Notes: generated by a model from the sequence alone, not told the origin. A stretch of DNA of 12,084 nt from Planctomycetes bacterium UBA4800 (GCA_002402755.1 DHGK01000270.1:1-12084); one strand, 5' to 3'. Counted from the first letter of the stretch, positions 1-7,600 are shown. Made by a program: numbers and translations.

Positions 1-33
1 TCAGATGCCGCATGTCTGTGCATCCAAGCACGG

Positions 34-55
34 CGAGAAAACCGTGAACGGTTAC
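34..55 (+). repeat. 22-bp inverted repeat, left copy, with central dyad
   Basis: This 22-bp sequence is identical to the reverse complement of 12063-12084. It contains a dyad AACCGT-GA-ACGGTT at 40-53. Read toward the nearest gene, both copies have the same orientation: this one lies upstream of the aldolase gene (142 bp before its ATG), the other upstream of the nikR-like gene. It could be an operator for one shared regulator, a dispersed genomic repeat, or an end effect of assembly. The identity is seen directly; the function is unknown. Confidence 0.75.
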
Positions 56-124
56 GGAGCATCTTATCCTCGAATCGGCCGCCGCAGAAGCCCCGGCGCG
101 TGGCGCGGCGCCGGCCGCGTCTGG

Positions 125-130
125 TAGACT
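125..130 (+). promoter_or_regulatory. candidate extended -10 for the aldolase gene
   Basis: TAGACT preceded by TGG resembles an extended -10 (TGn plus 4 of 6 consensus positions). No convincing -35 is present; the best option is TGGCGC at 101-106, 18 bp upstream. A start near 137 would leave a leader of about 60 nt before the ATG at 197. This is a weak call. The 22-bp repeat lies about 70 bp upstream of it. Confidence 0.3.
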
Positions 131-196
131 ATGCGGGTCGAGGCCGCGCGGCGCGTGACGGGCGGCGCTCGACCGCCCGCGTGAGGAGACCGCAGC

Positions 197-892
197 ATGG
201 CCCGCTTTCGACGACTCGACGTCTACCGCCGCATGATCGACATCGGCATCGTCCCCGTCTTCTACCACGACGACGTGGACACCGCCAAGAAGATCGTGCG
301 CGCGTGCGCCGCGGGCGGCGCGACGGTCATCGAATTCACCAACCGGGGCGACGGCGCGCACCTGGCCTTCGGGGAACTCGTCCGCGCGATGCAGAAGGAG
401 CTTCCCGACGTCGTGCTCGGCATCGGCTCGGTCATCGACGGCCCGACGTGCGCGCTGTACATCGCGGCCGGCGCGAACTTCATCGTCGGCCCCATGCTGA
501 GCCGCGAGGCGGCGGCGGCGGCCAACCGCCGCAAGATCGCCTACATTCCGGGCTGCGGCAGCGTCACCGAGATCTCCGAGGCCGAGGCCCTCGGCGCCGA
601 GATCGTCAAGATCTTCCCGGGCGGCCAGGTCGGCGGCCCCGCGTTCGTCAAGGCGGTCCTCGGCCCCTGCCCCTGGACCTCGATCATGCCGACGGGCGGC
701 GTCGAGCCGACCGAGGAGAACCTGTCCGCGTGGTTCAACGCGGGCGCGGCGTGCATCGGCATCGGCTCCCAGTTGATCCGCAAGGAGCTCGTCCAGGCCG
801 GCGACTTCGAGACGCTCGCGCGCGAGACCGCAAAGGTCGTCCAGCTCGTCAAGAAGATCCGCGCCGGCGCCGGGTTCGCGCTCAAGAAGTGA
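197..892 (+). CDS. eda: 2-dehydro-3-deoxyphosphogluconate (KDPG) / 4-hydroxy-2-oxoglutarate aldolase
   Basis: Class I aldolase of the KDPG/KHG family, cytosolic, 231 aa; E. coli Eda is about 213 aa. It would cleave KDPG to pyruvate and glyceraldehyde 3-phosphate, or 4-hydroxy-2-oxoglutarate to pyruvate and glyoxylate. The family signatures are visible in order: GIVPVF at 17-22; VIEFTNR at 44-50 with the general base Glu46 and phosphate-side Arg50; GIGSV at 75-79; IPGCGSVTE at 117-125; VKIFPGG at 137-143, where Lys138 is the expected Schiff-base lysine; and PTGGV before the C-terminal helices. GSV stands where E. coli has GTV. The ATG at 197 has a clear ribosome site, GAGGAG at 183-188. No dehydratase (edd) or KDG kinase gene is in the window, so the physiological substrate is open. 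It converges on the next gene with 21 bp between stops. The family is secure; substrate preference is not. Confidence 0.92.
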   Translation: MARFRRLDVYRRMIDIGIVPVFYHDDVDTAKKIVRACAAGGATVIEFTNRGDGAHLAFGELVRAMQKELPDVVLGIGSVIDGPTCALYIAAGANFIVGPMLSREAAAAANRRKIAYIPGCGSVTEISEAEALGAEIVKIFPGGQVGGPAFVKAVLGPCPWTSIMPTGGVEPTEENLSAWFNAGAACIGIGSQLIRKELVQAGDFETLARETAKVVQLVKKIRAGAGFALKK

Positions 893-896
893 CGCC

Positions 897-912
897 CGCG
901 GCGGCCGCCGCG
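897..912. terminator. GC palindrome between convergent stop codons
   Basis: A perfect 16-bp palindrome (8 bp per arm, all G/C) lies exactly between the stop of the aldolase gene (892) and the stop of the convergent gene (914). It could form a compact hairpin in either transcript, but it has no T-tract and little loop. A bidirectional transcription-end role is inferred from position only. Confidence 0.3.
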
Positions 913-913
913 C

Positions 914-2914
914 TCAGGCCTCGCGCCGCCGGTACGGCGCGAGCGCCGGGGAGGTCTCGATCACCTCGCGCAGCTCGCCGGCGTTCGTGGTCTCGATGCG
1001 CGCGAGCACGTGCTCCCAGCGGAAGCGAATGCCGCCGGGCTCGCGCTGCCGGTCGGCGAAGAGCGCGTACAGCCGCGCGCGGGCGGTCCGCACGAGCTCC
1101 TGCGTGCGCGTGAGCTCCTCGAGGAACCGCGCCGCGAACGCGCCGGCCGCCGCGTTCAGCGCCGCCGCGCTCGCGCCCTGCGCGCGCGCCTTCTCCAGAT
1201 GCTGCGCGACGCGGACGAGGCACTGCGGCAGGAGGTCCTTCATCGGCGTCCACCAGTCCGCGAACGAGCCGGTCGTCTCCGCGATGACCACCCGGCACGG
1301 GATCCCCTCGGCATCGAGCTGGACGATCTCGTCGCCGTCGTCGAAGTGCACCGTCCCGAGATACACATCGGCGCGGCCCAGCGCGAGGCTCACGAGCGCC
1401 GCGTGGCCGAGGCAGCCGGCCAGGCCCGTGATGAACCGCTCCTTGTGCTCCCCGCCGTAGCGGTGCGGCGGGATGCGGCTGGAGACCATGCCGGGAACGT
1501 ACGGGCGGCTGAAGAAGAAGACCGGGTACTTCAGCCCGCCCCCGGGCAGCTCGTCCTCGATCTGCAGCTCTTCGAAAGGGGGGATCGGCATGTGGAGCTC
1601 GGTCGCGGCGTGCAGCCGATCGAAGATGAACCCGCGGTACAGGACCGTCTCCCCGATCGCCTGCACGAGCGGTTTGCCCTGATTCAGCCGGTGCACGACG
1701 TCCCACCGCGCCATGCGCGCGACATGGAGCTCTTCACGGCCGTCGGGAAACCCGAGCGCGATGACCAGCACATCGCGCCGTTCATCCCGCGGGCGGTCGG
1801 GATTCTGGGGTCTCTCCACCCGGCCGATGTTGATCGACGCGAGCCCCTCGTGCGCGCCGTGGAAGTACGCGATCAGGCTGGCGATCCGGTTCTCGACGTT
1901 GCGCTCGAAAAGGAGCTCCCCGTCGACGATGCGCGCACCCGGGAGCCAGCGGACGTTGAGGTAGAACTCCTGGCTGAGCCCCAGCACGCACTCCTCGACC
2001 GCCTTCTCGTTGATGTCGCTCAGGCGGCAGAACATGGCCGTCCGCCAGGCGGGATCGTTCGCGTCGTCGGTGCACAGATCCTCGCCGGCCGCCGCCGCGA
2101 AGGCCGCCGCGAACTCGTCGAAGCGCGTCTCGGCGGCCGCGACATCCGCCGGCCCGTCCGGCCTCTGCAGCTCCGCGATCACGCCCTCGAGCGCGTAGAC
2201 CTCGAGCGATCGGCCGTTCTCCAGGAAGAGCGCGAGCTCGCGCACGCCCTGGTTGTTGATCAGGCGCGTCAACTGGACGATCTCCTTGAGCCGCGCCAGC
2301 GCCTCGGCCGTGTCGCTGCGAAGCAGCGGCCGGATGCGCATGAATTCCGTGTAGGACAGAAATCGGCTGCCCGTCTGGGCGTTGTGGTAGTACACGGCGC
2401 CCGTGCCCACGGAGGCCCTGCTCCGCTCGATATACGCGCACATCTCCTCGACCGAGCGCGAGGGCTGCGACATGCGCCAGCTCTCGCCGCGATGCCTGAG
2501 ATGCGCTCGCACCTCCGGCAGATGCACGCCCGTGAACTGGATCTGCTCCTTGGCGACGACCTTCTGAAGGATCTCGTCGGCCGCGAACATGCGCTCCATG
2601 GCGGCGGGCTCCGAGCGAATGAGCACGACCTGCCCGTGGATGAGCAGCGCCACGGCGTCCTGGTAGACCTGGTCCTCGTCCTCGTACTGGAACCCGCCGC
2701 TCCCCTGGGTCAATACCCGCGAGGCCAGGTAATCGATGAACATGCCGGCCTGCGTGGCGTGAATCCCGCGGCCCGTGACGACGGCGCGGTGGCGGGGAAA
2801 GACGGAGGCGATGGGACTCAGGGGCCGGCCCGCGGCATCGACCGCCAGGAGATCCGGGCCGAAGATCATCACGTCGTTGATGACGCGCGGGTCAGGCGGT
2901 CGTGAAAACGTCAT
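914..2914 (-). CDS. large protein of unknown function with a faint kinase-like C-terminal pattern
   Basis: I do not recognise this 666-aa protein. It has no signal peptide and no obvious membrane segment, so it is probably cytosolic. The C-terminal half has a suggestive order: a hinge-like YPVFFFSRPYVPGM (about 463-476), a helical stretch, then TVHFDDGDEIVQLD (521-534) followed by IPCRVVIAETTGSF (538-551). This lines up loosely with the HGDL...NILVD..G and DFG blocks of aminoglycoside-phosphotransferase-like kinases, but the catalytic Asn and the DFG Asp are not in place. It could therefore be a divergent or inactive kinase fold, or the similarity could be chance. The N-terminal half (1-300) gives no family signal. 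I chose ATG at 2914 because AGAGGAAG sits directly before it and a promoter lies just upstream; an in-frame TTG at 2971 falls inside the -35 box. It lies immediately downstream of the sRNA-B gene. Confidence 0.85.
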   Translation of the reverse strand: MTFSRPPDPRVINDVMIFGPDLLAVDAAGRPLSPIASVFPRHRAVVTGRGIHATQAGMFIDYLASRVLTQGSGGFQYEDEDQVYQDAVALLIHGQVVLIRSEPAAMERMFAADEILQKVVAKEQIQFTGVHLPEVRAHLRHRGESWRMSQPSRSVEEMCAYIERSRASVGTGAVYYHNAQTGSRFLSYTEFMRIRPLLRSDTAEALARLKEIVQLTRLINNQGVRELALFLENGRSLEVYALEGVIAELQRPDGPADVAAAETRFDEFAAAFAAAAGEDLCTDDANDPAWRTAMFCRLSDINEKAVEECVLGLSQEFYLNVRWLPGARIVDGELLFERNVENRIASLIAYFHGAHEGLASINIGRVERPQNPDRPRDERRDVLVIALGFPDGREELHVARMARWDVVHRLNQGKPLVQAIGETVLYRGFIFDRLHAATELHMPIPPFEELQIEDELPGGGLKYPVFFFSRPYVPGMVSSRIPPHRYGGEHKERFITGLAGCLGHAALVSLALGRADVYLGTVHFDDGDEIVQLDAEGIPCRVVIAETTGSFADWWTPMKDLLPQCLVRVAQHLEKARAQGASAAALNAAAGAFAARFLEELTRTQELVRTARARLYALFADRQREPGGIRFRWEHVLARIETTNAGELREVIETSPALAPYRRREA

Positions 2915-2942
2915 CTTCCTCTTGTCCGTCGTACGAGCCGCG

Positions 2943-2971
2943 ATTGTAGCGGCGGCCCGGTATCCGGGCAA
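2943..2971 (-). promoter_or_regulatory. sigma70-like promoter of the unknown 666-aa gene
   Basis: On the minus strand TTGCCC (2971-2966) and TACAAT (2948-2943) are separated by 17 bp. The -10 matches 5 of 6 consensus positions. A start near 2936 gives a leader of about 22 nt carrying the ribosome site of the gene at 2914. The -10 sits inside a small dyad (GCCGC, 7 nt, GCGGC). Confidence 0.65.
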
Positions 2972-3002
2972 GAGAATGGAGCCCCGCCCGCGCGCACGCG
3001 AA

Positions 3003-3140
3003 CAAGAAAAGAAGGACCGGAGACCTGAACCTCATACGCGTTTACGTAAAGGTGGTAGCCCGGAGATGCCCTCCCTCGCCGGCATCTCACGTCGGCCCCG
3101 TGCATCAGTGACCGTATGTTCCAGCGGTCTCCAGTCCTTC
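3003..3140 (-). ncRNA. candidate structured small RNA, sRNA-B
   Basis: Predicted RNA of about 138 nt on the minus strand. Its ends pair in a 15-bp stem: 3140-3126 (GAAGGACTGGAGACC) with 3025-3011 (GGTCTCCGGTCCTTC), unbroken with one U-G pair. That wobble would be a C-A mismatch in a plus-strand RNA, which favours the minus strand. A second stem CATACG/CGTATG pairs 3118-3113 with 3038-3033. An apical hairpin has 8-bp arms at 3088-3081 and 3070-3063 around a 10-nt loop, and a smaller one, CACG/CGTG, lies just 5' of it. The tail TTTTCTTGTT (3010-3001) follows the closing stem as in an intrinsic terminator. The promoter just upstream predicts a start at or within a base of G3140, the first base of the stem. 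It is a clear relative of sRNA-A. I cannot match it to 6S, SRP, tmRNA, RNase P or a riboswitch class; no convincing reading frame is seen. Ends are estimates. Confidence 0.75.
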
Positions 3141-3145
3141 AGCCT

Positions 3146-3175
3146 AGTATATCGGCGCCGGCGCCGGATTGTCAA
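3146..3175 (-). promoter_or_regulatory. strong sigma70-type promoter for sRNA-B
   Basis: On the minus strand a perfect -35 TTGACA (3175-3170) and a -10 TATACT (3151-3146, 5 of 6) are separated by 18 bp. An A-rich stretch lies about 12 bp upstream of the -35. The predicted start, 6-7 nt after the -10, coincides with the first base of the sRNA-B closing stem. The spacer contains the GC palindrome CCGGCGCCGG. Confidence 0.8.
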
Positions 3176-3179
3176 CTGC

Positions 3180-3282
3180 CGACTTTACGTTTTTCACATC
3201 GAGCCGGCGCCGAGCGCCTCGCCGCGTCTCCGGAACGCCCCGTCCCGCCGGCCGCGGCCGCGGCGCCGCGGGCGGGCCGGGA
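3180..3282. other. GC-rich spacer between the two sRNA units
   Basis: No gene is seen here. The right part (about 3246-3280) is almost pure G/C with self-complementary runs such as CCGGCCGCGGCCGCGG and could fold into a hairpin just beyond the sRNA-A tail, possibly backing up termination. The left end holds the A/T-rich sequence upstream of the sRNA-B promoter. Confidence 0.5.
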
Positions 3283-3428
3283 GAAAGAGAGAAACCGGAG
3301 ACCGAGGTTTCTTGTACGACTTTATGGGACAAACTGGCAACCTGTGAAGGCCCTTCGAGGCCTCCGCCATCGGCTCCTGTCGTGCGTCTCCGCGACCGTA
3401 CGTCCTGTTGGTCTCCGGTTTCGTCTCT
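3283..3428 (-). ncRNA. candidate structured small RNA, sRNA-A
   Basis: Predicted RNA of about 145 nt on the minus strand. The ends pair in a perfect 13-bp stem: 3422-3410 (GAAACCGGAGACC) with 3303-3291 (GGTCTCCGGTTTC). A second stem pairs GTACG (3401-3397) with CGTAC (3318-3314), extendable by two G-U pairs. Inside lie GTC-GCG closing a GAGA (GNRA-type) tetraloop at about 3395-3378, and an apical AGGCC/GGCCT hairpin (3363-3348, loop TCGAAG). A pyrimidine tail TCTCTTTCTC (3290-3281) follows the closing stem; it is less U-rich than that of sRNA-B. The unit has its own promoter and shares with sRNA-B the closing stem, the blocks UACGGUC, GCACG and UAAA-N2-CGUA, and overall size. Compensatory changes between the copies support both stems. 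No known family is recognised. The start could be 3427-3429. Confidence 0.72.
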
Positions 3429-3435
3429 GTACGCT

Positions 3436-3463
3436 ACTGTACCACATTCTCGTTCTTCGTCAA
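3436..3463 (-). promoter_or_regulatory. sigma70-like promoter for sRNA-A (extended -10)
   Basis: On the minus strand TTGACG (3463-3458, 5 of 6) is followed after 16 bp by TACAGT (3441-3436, 4 of 6). The -10 is preceded by TGG, giving an extended -10 (TGGTACAGT). The predicted start near 3428 is about six bases before the closing stem of sRNA-A. Confidence 0.65.
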
Positions 3464-3499
3464 GTGTGAACTGTACGCTTAACAGGAATTCAGGACGCG

Positions 3500-3516
3500 C
3501 GGCCCGACAGGGGCCG
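3500..3516 (-). terminator. hairpin after the lipoprotein gene
   Basis: CGGCCC and GGGCCG form a 6-bp stem with a 5-nt loop, 12 bp past the lipoprotein stop codon and upstream of the sRNA-A promoter. There is no T-tract, so it is a weak intrinsic terminator at best; position is the main argument. Confidence 0.4.
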
Positions 3517-3528
3517 GAGCGGAGGATT

Positions 3529-4527
3529 CTACGGCAGCACCTCGATCGGCATCGTCACCATGTCGTAGGCGATGACCTCGTCGGGATCATCGGTCGCGGT
3601 CTCGGCGCGAACGACGAGCGTGTAGTTGCCCGCCGCGAGACCGCCGGGCAGCACGAGCATGCCGCTCGCAAACGGGAAGTCCGTCCACCGCGCCCTGAGA
3701 TTCTGCGTGAAGGCGGTGTTGCCAAGGCCGAGGCTCGCGATATGGGCGGGGCTCCCGTCGTAGAAGAGCCGCGCTTCGAGACGGACATGGGGATTCGCGA
3801 GCGACCCGCTCCCCACCGCAAGCAGGGCGACATCGACAAGGAATGTCGCGCCCGCGACCGACTGGATCTTGATGACGTAGAACGCGGGGTCGTTCGTGTC
3901 GCCGACGGTCCTGTAGACGGTCTTCCCGTTGACGGCGAGTTCGTTGACGATGAAGTTGAACGTGAACCAGCCGGGCGGAAGGTCGACCGCCTCGTACTCC
4001 CACGTGGGCGCCTGCGCCGTCACGCTGAAGGTATCGTCGGGATTCTCCAGCATGAAGAAGTTCCAGAGCGCCATGTAGCTGCTGAACGGCGCGCCCGCCA
4101 GCACCGTTCCCCCCAGCATGCCGAGCTCGACCACGACGGGCAGCGAGAGATTGTACGGACTCGTCGACGAATTGATCCACAGGTCGTAGACGCTGTAGTC
4201 GGTATCGTCGCCGAACCAGATGGTGACTGCGCCGCCGCCCGCGTCCGCCGCCTCGTCCGCGTTCCAGAACGCGGCCAGATACTGGCTCCGGTCCCACCCG
4301 TCCAGGTTGAAGCCCGGCAGGAAGTAGGCCGGGTCCGGCAGCCCCGTGACGCCGCCGATGACGTCCAGGTACGAGTCCAGCAAGCCCTGCATGGAATCGG
4401 CCGCCGCCAGTTCGCGCGCCTGAAGCTCGGCCTCGCTCGGGCCGCCGGAGCGACGGCTGTCGCTGTCGCTGCATCCTCCGAGCAGTACCGCGGCGCCCAG
4501 TGCCGACACGATCGCCGGAATTCTCAT
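3529..4527 (-). CDS. putative exported lipoprotein of unknown function
   Basis: 332-aa protein with a lipoprotein signal: MRIP, hydrophobic IVSALGAAVLLGG, then lipobox LGGC with Cys19 as the expected lipidation site. Ser follows Cys. Residues 20-30 are a polar linker rich in Ser, Asp and Arg. The mature part is acidic and rich in Trp, Tyr and Phe (for example AFWNADEA, TIWFGDDTDYSVYDLW, PPGWFTFNF). The C-terminal third alternates hydrophobic and polar residues as in a beta-sandwich, ending with a segment NYTLVVRAET. I do not recognise a family. It presumably sits on the periplasmic or outer face of a membrane. ATG at 4527 was chosen over the in-frame codons upstream because GAGGAG ends 8 nt before it and the signal peptide starts there. 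It has its own promoter and is not obviously co-transcribed with addA (109 bp apart). Confidence 0.85.
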   Translation of the reverse strand: MRIPAIVSALGAAVLLGGCSDSDSRRSGGPSEAELQARELAAADSMQGLLDSYLDVIGGVTGLPDPAYFLPGFNLDGWDRSQYLAAFWNADEAADAGGGAVTIWFGDDTDYSVYDLWINSSTSPYNLSLPVVVELGMLGGTVLAGAPFSSYMALWNFFMLENPDDTFSVTAQAPTWEYEAVDLPPGWFTFNFIVNELAVNGKTVYRTVGDTNDPAFYVIKIQSVAGATFLVDVALLAVGSGSLANPHVRLEARLFYDGSPAHIASLGLGNTAFTQNLRARWTDFPFASGMLVLPGGLAAGNYTLVVRAETATDDPDEVIAYDMVTMPIEVLP

Positions 4528-4571
4528 GGATCTCTCCTCATGCAAGCCCGTCCACACCATCACCGCCATCA

Positions 4572-4600
4572 ACAGTAGAACACACGCGCGCCGGAGTCAA
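4572..4600 (-). promoter_or_regulatory. sigma70-like promoter of the lipoprotein gene
   Basis: On the minus strand TTGACT (4600-4595, 5 of 6) and TACTGT (4577-4572, 3 of 6) are separated by 17 bp. A start near 4565 gives a leader of about 38 nt. It resembles the other leftward promoters of the window. Confidence 0.55.
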
Positions 4601-4614
4601 GTTCCGCCGGCCTC

Positions 4615-4628
4615 GGGATCCGCATCCC
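4615..4628 (-). terminator. small hairpin after addA
   Basis: GGGAT and ATCCC form a 5-bp stem with a 4-nt loop, starting 8 bp past the addA stop codon. It has no T-tract. It may help end the nikR-addB-addA transcript, but the evidence is thin. Confidence 0.25.
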
Positions 4629-4636
4629 CCCGCGCC

Positions 4637-7600
4637 TCATCCGGCAGCGGGGGATGCCGCGCGTTCCGCGATCAACGCCTCGATGCGGCGCGCGAGCTCC
4701 GGCAGCGGCGCGCGGCACTCCGGCACCGGCACAATCGCCCGGGCCGACAGGAACACGAACGCCGCGGCGGCGACCGGGCGCTGCCAGATCGCCTGCAGCG
4801 CCCAACTGTAGGCCATGAGCTGCGGCGCGTAGGACTCGGCGCGCGCCGGCGCCTCGCGCGCATCGACGCGATCCGTCTTGAAGTCCAGGATCTCCAGGCC
4901 GTCGTCCCCGCACCTCACGGCATCGATCCGGCCGCGCAGGAGCACCGGCGATCCCGGCGTGTCCACGCGCGCGAAGAACGGCACCTCGCGCCGCACGCGC
5001 TCGGGCTCCTCCGCCCAGCGCGCGCCCTCCGGCGTCCCCAGAAACCACCTGAGGGCGTCCGCGTCGATGCCGTCCCGGTGCCCCGGCTCGAACACGCCCT
5101 CGCCCGCAAGCCGCTCGAACTCGGCCCCGAGGTCGCGCGCGCGCAGGTCCATGTGCCGCAGGAAGAGATGGGCGAGAAGCCCGCGCTCCCGGCCCTCGAT
5201 CGCATCGCGCCGCTGCATGAACTCGGGCACGGGCACCCGCGCGGGCGCCGGGCCCTCGCGCGGCGGCGCCGCGGCCGCCCCGCCCGCGCGCGCGCCGAGC
5301 TCGGTCGCCGTGAACGAGGCCCGCCTGCGCGTGTCCTCCTCGTGTTCGTAGCGATGCAGGAGGATCCTGCGCATCCTCTCGATCACCGGATCCGGCCCCG
5401 CGGCCTCCGGCGTCTCGGCCGCGGCGTCCGCGCGCTCGATCGGGGGCACGCGCTCGTGGAACTCGCGCGTGACGAGCCCCGCCCCGCCGATCTCCGGGTT
5501 CGCGGCCAGGCGCCCGAGCGCCCGGCACACCCACGCGAGCGGCCGCGCGCCGTGATGCAGCGCGTGGTCGGGGATCCGCGTCCCCTCGTCGGGCCGGTCG
5601 AAATGCGCCCCGAGCGCATCCGGATCTCCGCTGCCGATGATGATGAGCCGCTCGCGGGCGCGCGTGAACGCCACGTACAGGAGCCGCATCTCCTCCGCGA
5701 GCAGCTCGCGCTTCTTGCGCGCGCACACGAGGAGGTGGCGCGCCGTCGGATAGTGGACGCCCGCCGCCGCATCGGGCGCCCTGAGGCCGATGCCGAGCGC
5801 CCGGTCGCACACGACGCGCGCCGAGAGATCCCGCAGGTTGAACTGCCGCCCCATGTCGGCCGCCACCACGACCGGCCACTCCAGGCCCTTGCTCTGGTGA
5901 ATGCTCGCGATGCGCACCGCATCCTGCGCGCTCTCCTCGACCGCCGCCGCCCCCAGCTCGCGATCCTGCTCCCTGAGATCCTCAAGGAAGCGCACGAACC
6001 GCCGCAGACCCTGGGCGGCGAAGGTCGAGAACTGGCGCGCGCGCTCCAGAAACCCGATGACGTGCGCGCGCCGCCGCGCCGCGCGCGGCAAGGACGCCAC
6101 GTAGGCCATGTAGCCGCTCTCGGCGATGATCCTCCCGAGCGCGTCGCCGAGCGGAAGCTCGCGCGCATACCGCCGCCACCTCCCGAGCTTCGCCCGGAAC
6201 TCCGCCAGGCGCGCGCCGAGCCCCGCGCCGTCCGCCCCGCCGTCGAGAACGAGGGCGTGGAACCGTTCCGCATCGCCGCCCGCGGCCCGCACCGCCGCGA
6301 GGTCCTCGACCCCGAAGCCGCCGAACGGGCTCCGCATGACCGCGGCGAGCGGGATATCCTGCCGCGGGTTGTCGAGCACCGCCGTGAGCGCGAGCAGGTC
6401 GCGAAGCTCGAGCTGCTCGAAGGGATCGCCGCTCGACGGCCCCGCGACCGGAATGCCGGCGTCCGCAAAGACGCGCGTGTAGGCCGCCGTGCGGCCCTTG
6501 ACCGCGCGCAGGAGGATCGCGCAGTCGCGCCAGGCAAGCGGCCTGCGCTCGGCGCCCACGGTCAATCCCGCCCGGCGCAGCCGCACGAGCTCCCGCGCGG
6601 CGACGTGCGCCTCCCGCTCCGCGCGCTCCATGTCCCCGCCGCCGTCCTGCTCGCCGTCCTCGTCCTCCTCCGCGGCCCGGTCGGGCAGGACGTGCAGCGC
6701 CGCGAACGGCGCCCCGAACGTGCTGTCCGCGACCGGCTCGGCCCGCCCCGCCCGGAGCTCGGCCGCGGCATCGAAGCCGATGCCGTCGAGCGCATCGGTC
6801 ATCAGGTACTCGAAGATGCCGTTGATCACCCTGATGAGCCCGGCCCGGCAGCGGAAGTTCTCCTGGAGCGGCACCCAGCGGCCGGGGCCGGCCGCCCTCG
6901 CCGCGCGGATCCGCTCGGCGAAGATGGCCGGCTCGCCGAGCCTGAAGCGGTAGATGCTCTGCTTGAGATCGCCGACGCAGAACAGGTTGCCGCGCGCCGC
7001 CAGGCCGAGCAGCCGATCCTGGAGCGGGTTCACATCCTGGAACTCATCGACGAGCACCTCGACGAAGTGCTCGCGCAGCTTCGCGGCGATCTCCTCGCCG
7101 GCCTGCCCGCCGCCTCCCAGGAGCTCCAGCGCGAGGCGCTCCAGGTCGTTGAAGCTCAGAAGCTCGATCGCCGCCCGGCGCCGCCTGACCTCGGCCCGGA
7201 ACCGGATGGCGGCATCGAGCAGCGCCGCGCCCGGCCCCGCGACGATCTGCTCGCCGCGGCGGTACTGCTCCTCGGTCTGGGCGGCAAGCTTCGTGAGAAC
7301 GGCCTTCTTGAACATGTCGCGCGCATCCGTGACCGCGCGGGCCGCACGCTTCCGGTCGTGCGCCAGATCGTCGCCGACGCGCGGGGAGGGAAGGCGGCCG
7401 AACTCGAGCGCGGCCAGCGCGGCGCGCAGCCCCTCGAAATCCCCGTGGCGCGCGCGCAGCGCCGCCGCCGCATCGGCGATCCCCTCGATGTACGCGGCAT
7501 AGGGCGCGAGCGCGGCGGGCAGGCCGCGCACGAACCGGCCCGACTCGCGCGCCTGGGCGATCGCGCGATCGACCTCCGACTCGAGGTGCGCGCGCATCTC

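Noticed and set aside
100..1113. Arg-rich open frame overlapping the aldolase gene
   Set aside because: The other frame encodes an aldolase with catalytic residues and a ribosome site; this one has no family features and repetitive Arg composition.
3041..3050. Perfect palindrome TTTACGTAAA as an operator
   Set aside because: It lies inside sRNA-B, far from any promoter core, and its TAAA half is one of the blocks shared with sRNA-A, so it is better explained as part of the RNA.
3291..3422. sRNA-A read as a CsrA/RsmA-titrating RNA because it has several GGA triplets, two of them as ACAGGA
   Set aside because: Most GGA triplets are paired in the proposed stems, and sRNA-B keeps only two, so repeated GGA is not a shared feature.
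3003..3428. Retron-like msr-msd RNA, suggested by the inverted ends
   Set aside because: No reverse transcriptase gene is in the window, and two independent promoters and tails fit two separate RNAs better.
3003..3428. 6S, SRP, tmRNA, RNase P or riboswitch
   Set aside because: None of the conserved motifs of these families could be found, and the downstream gene has its own promoter after the sRNA-B tail, so a leader riboswitch is unlikely.
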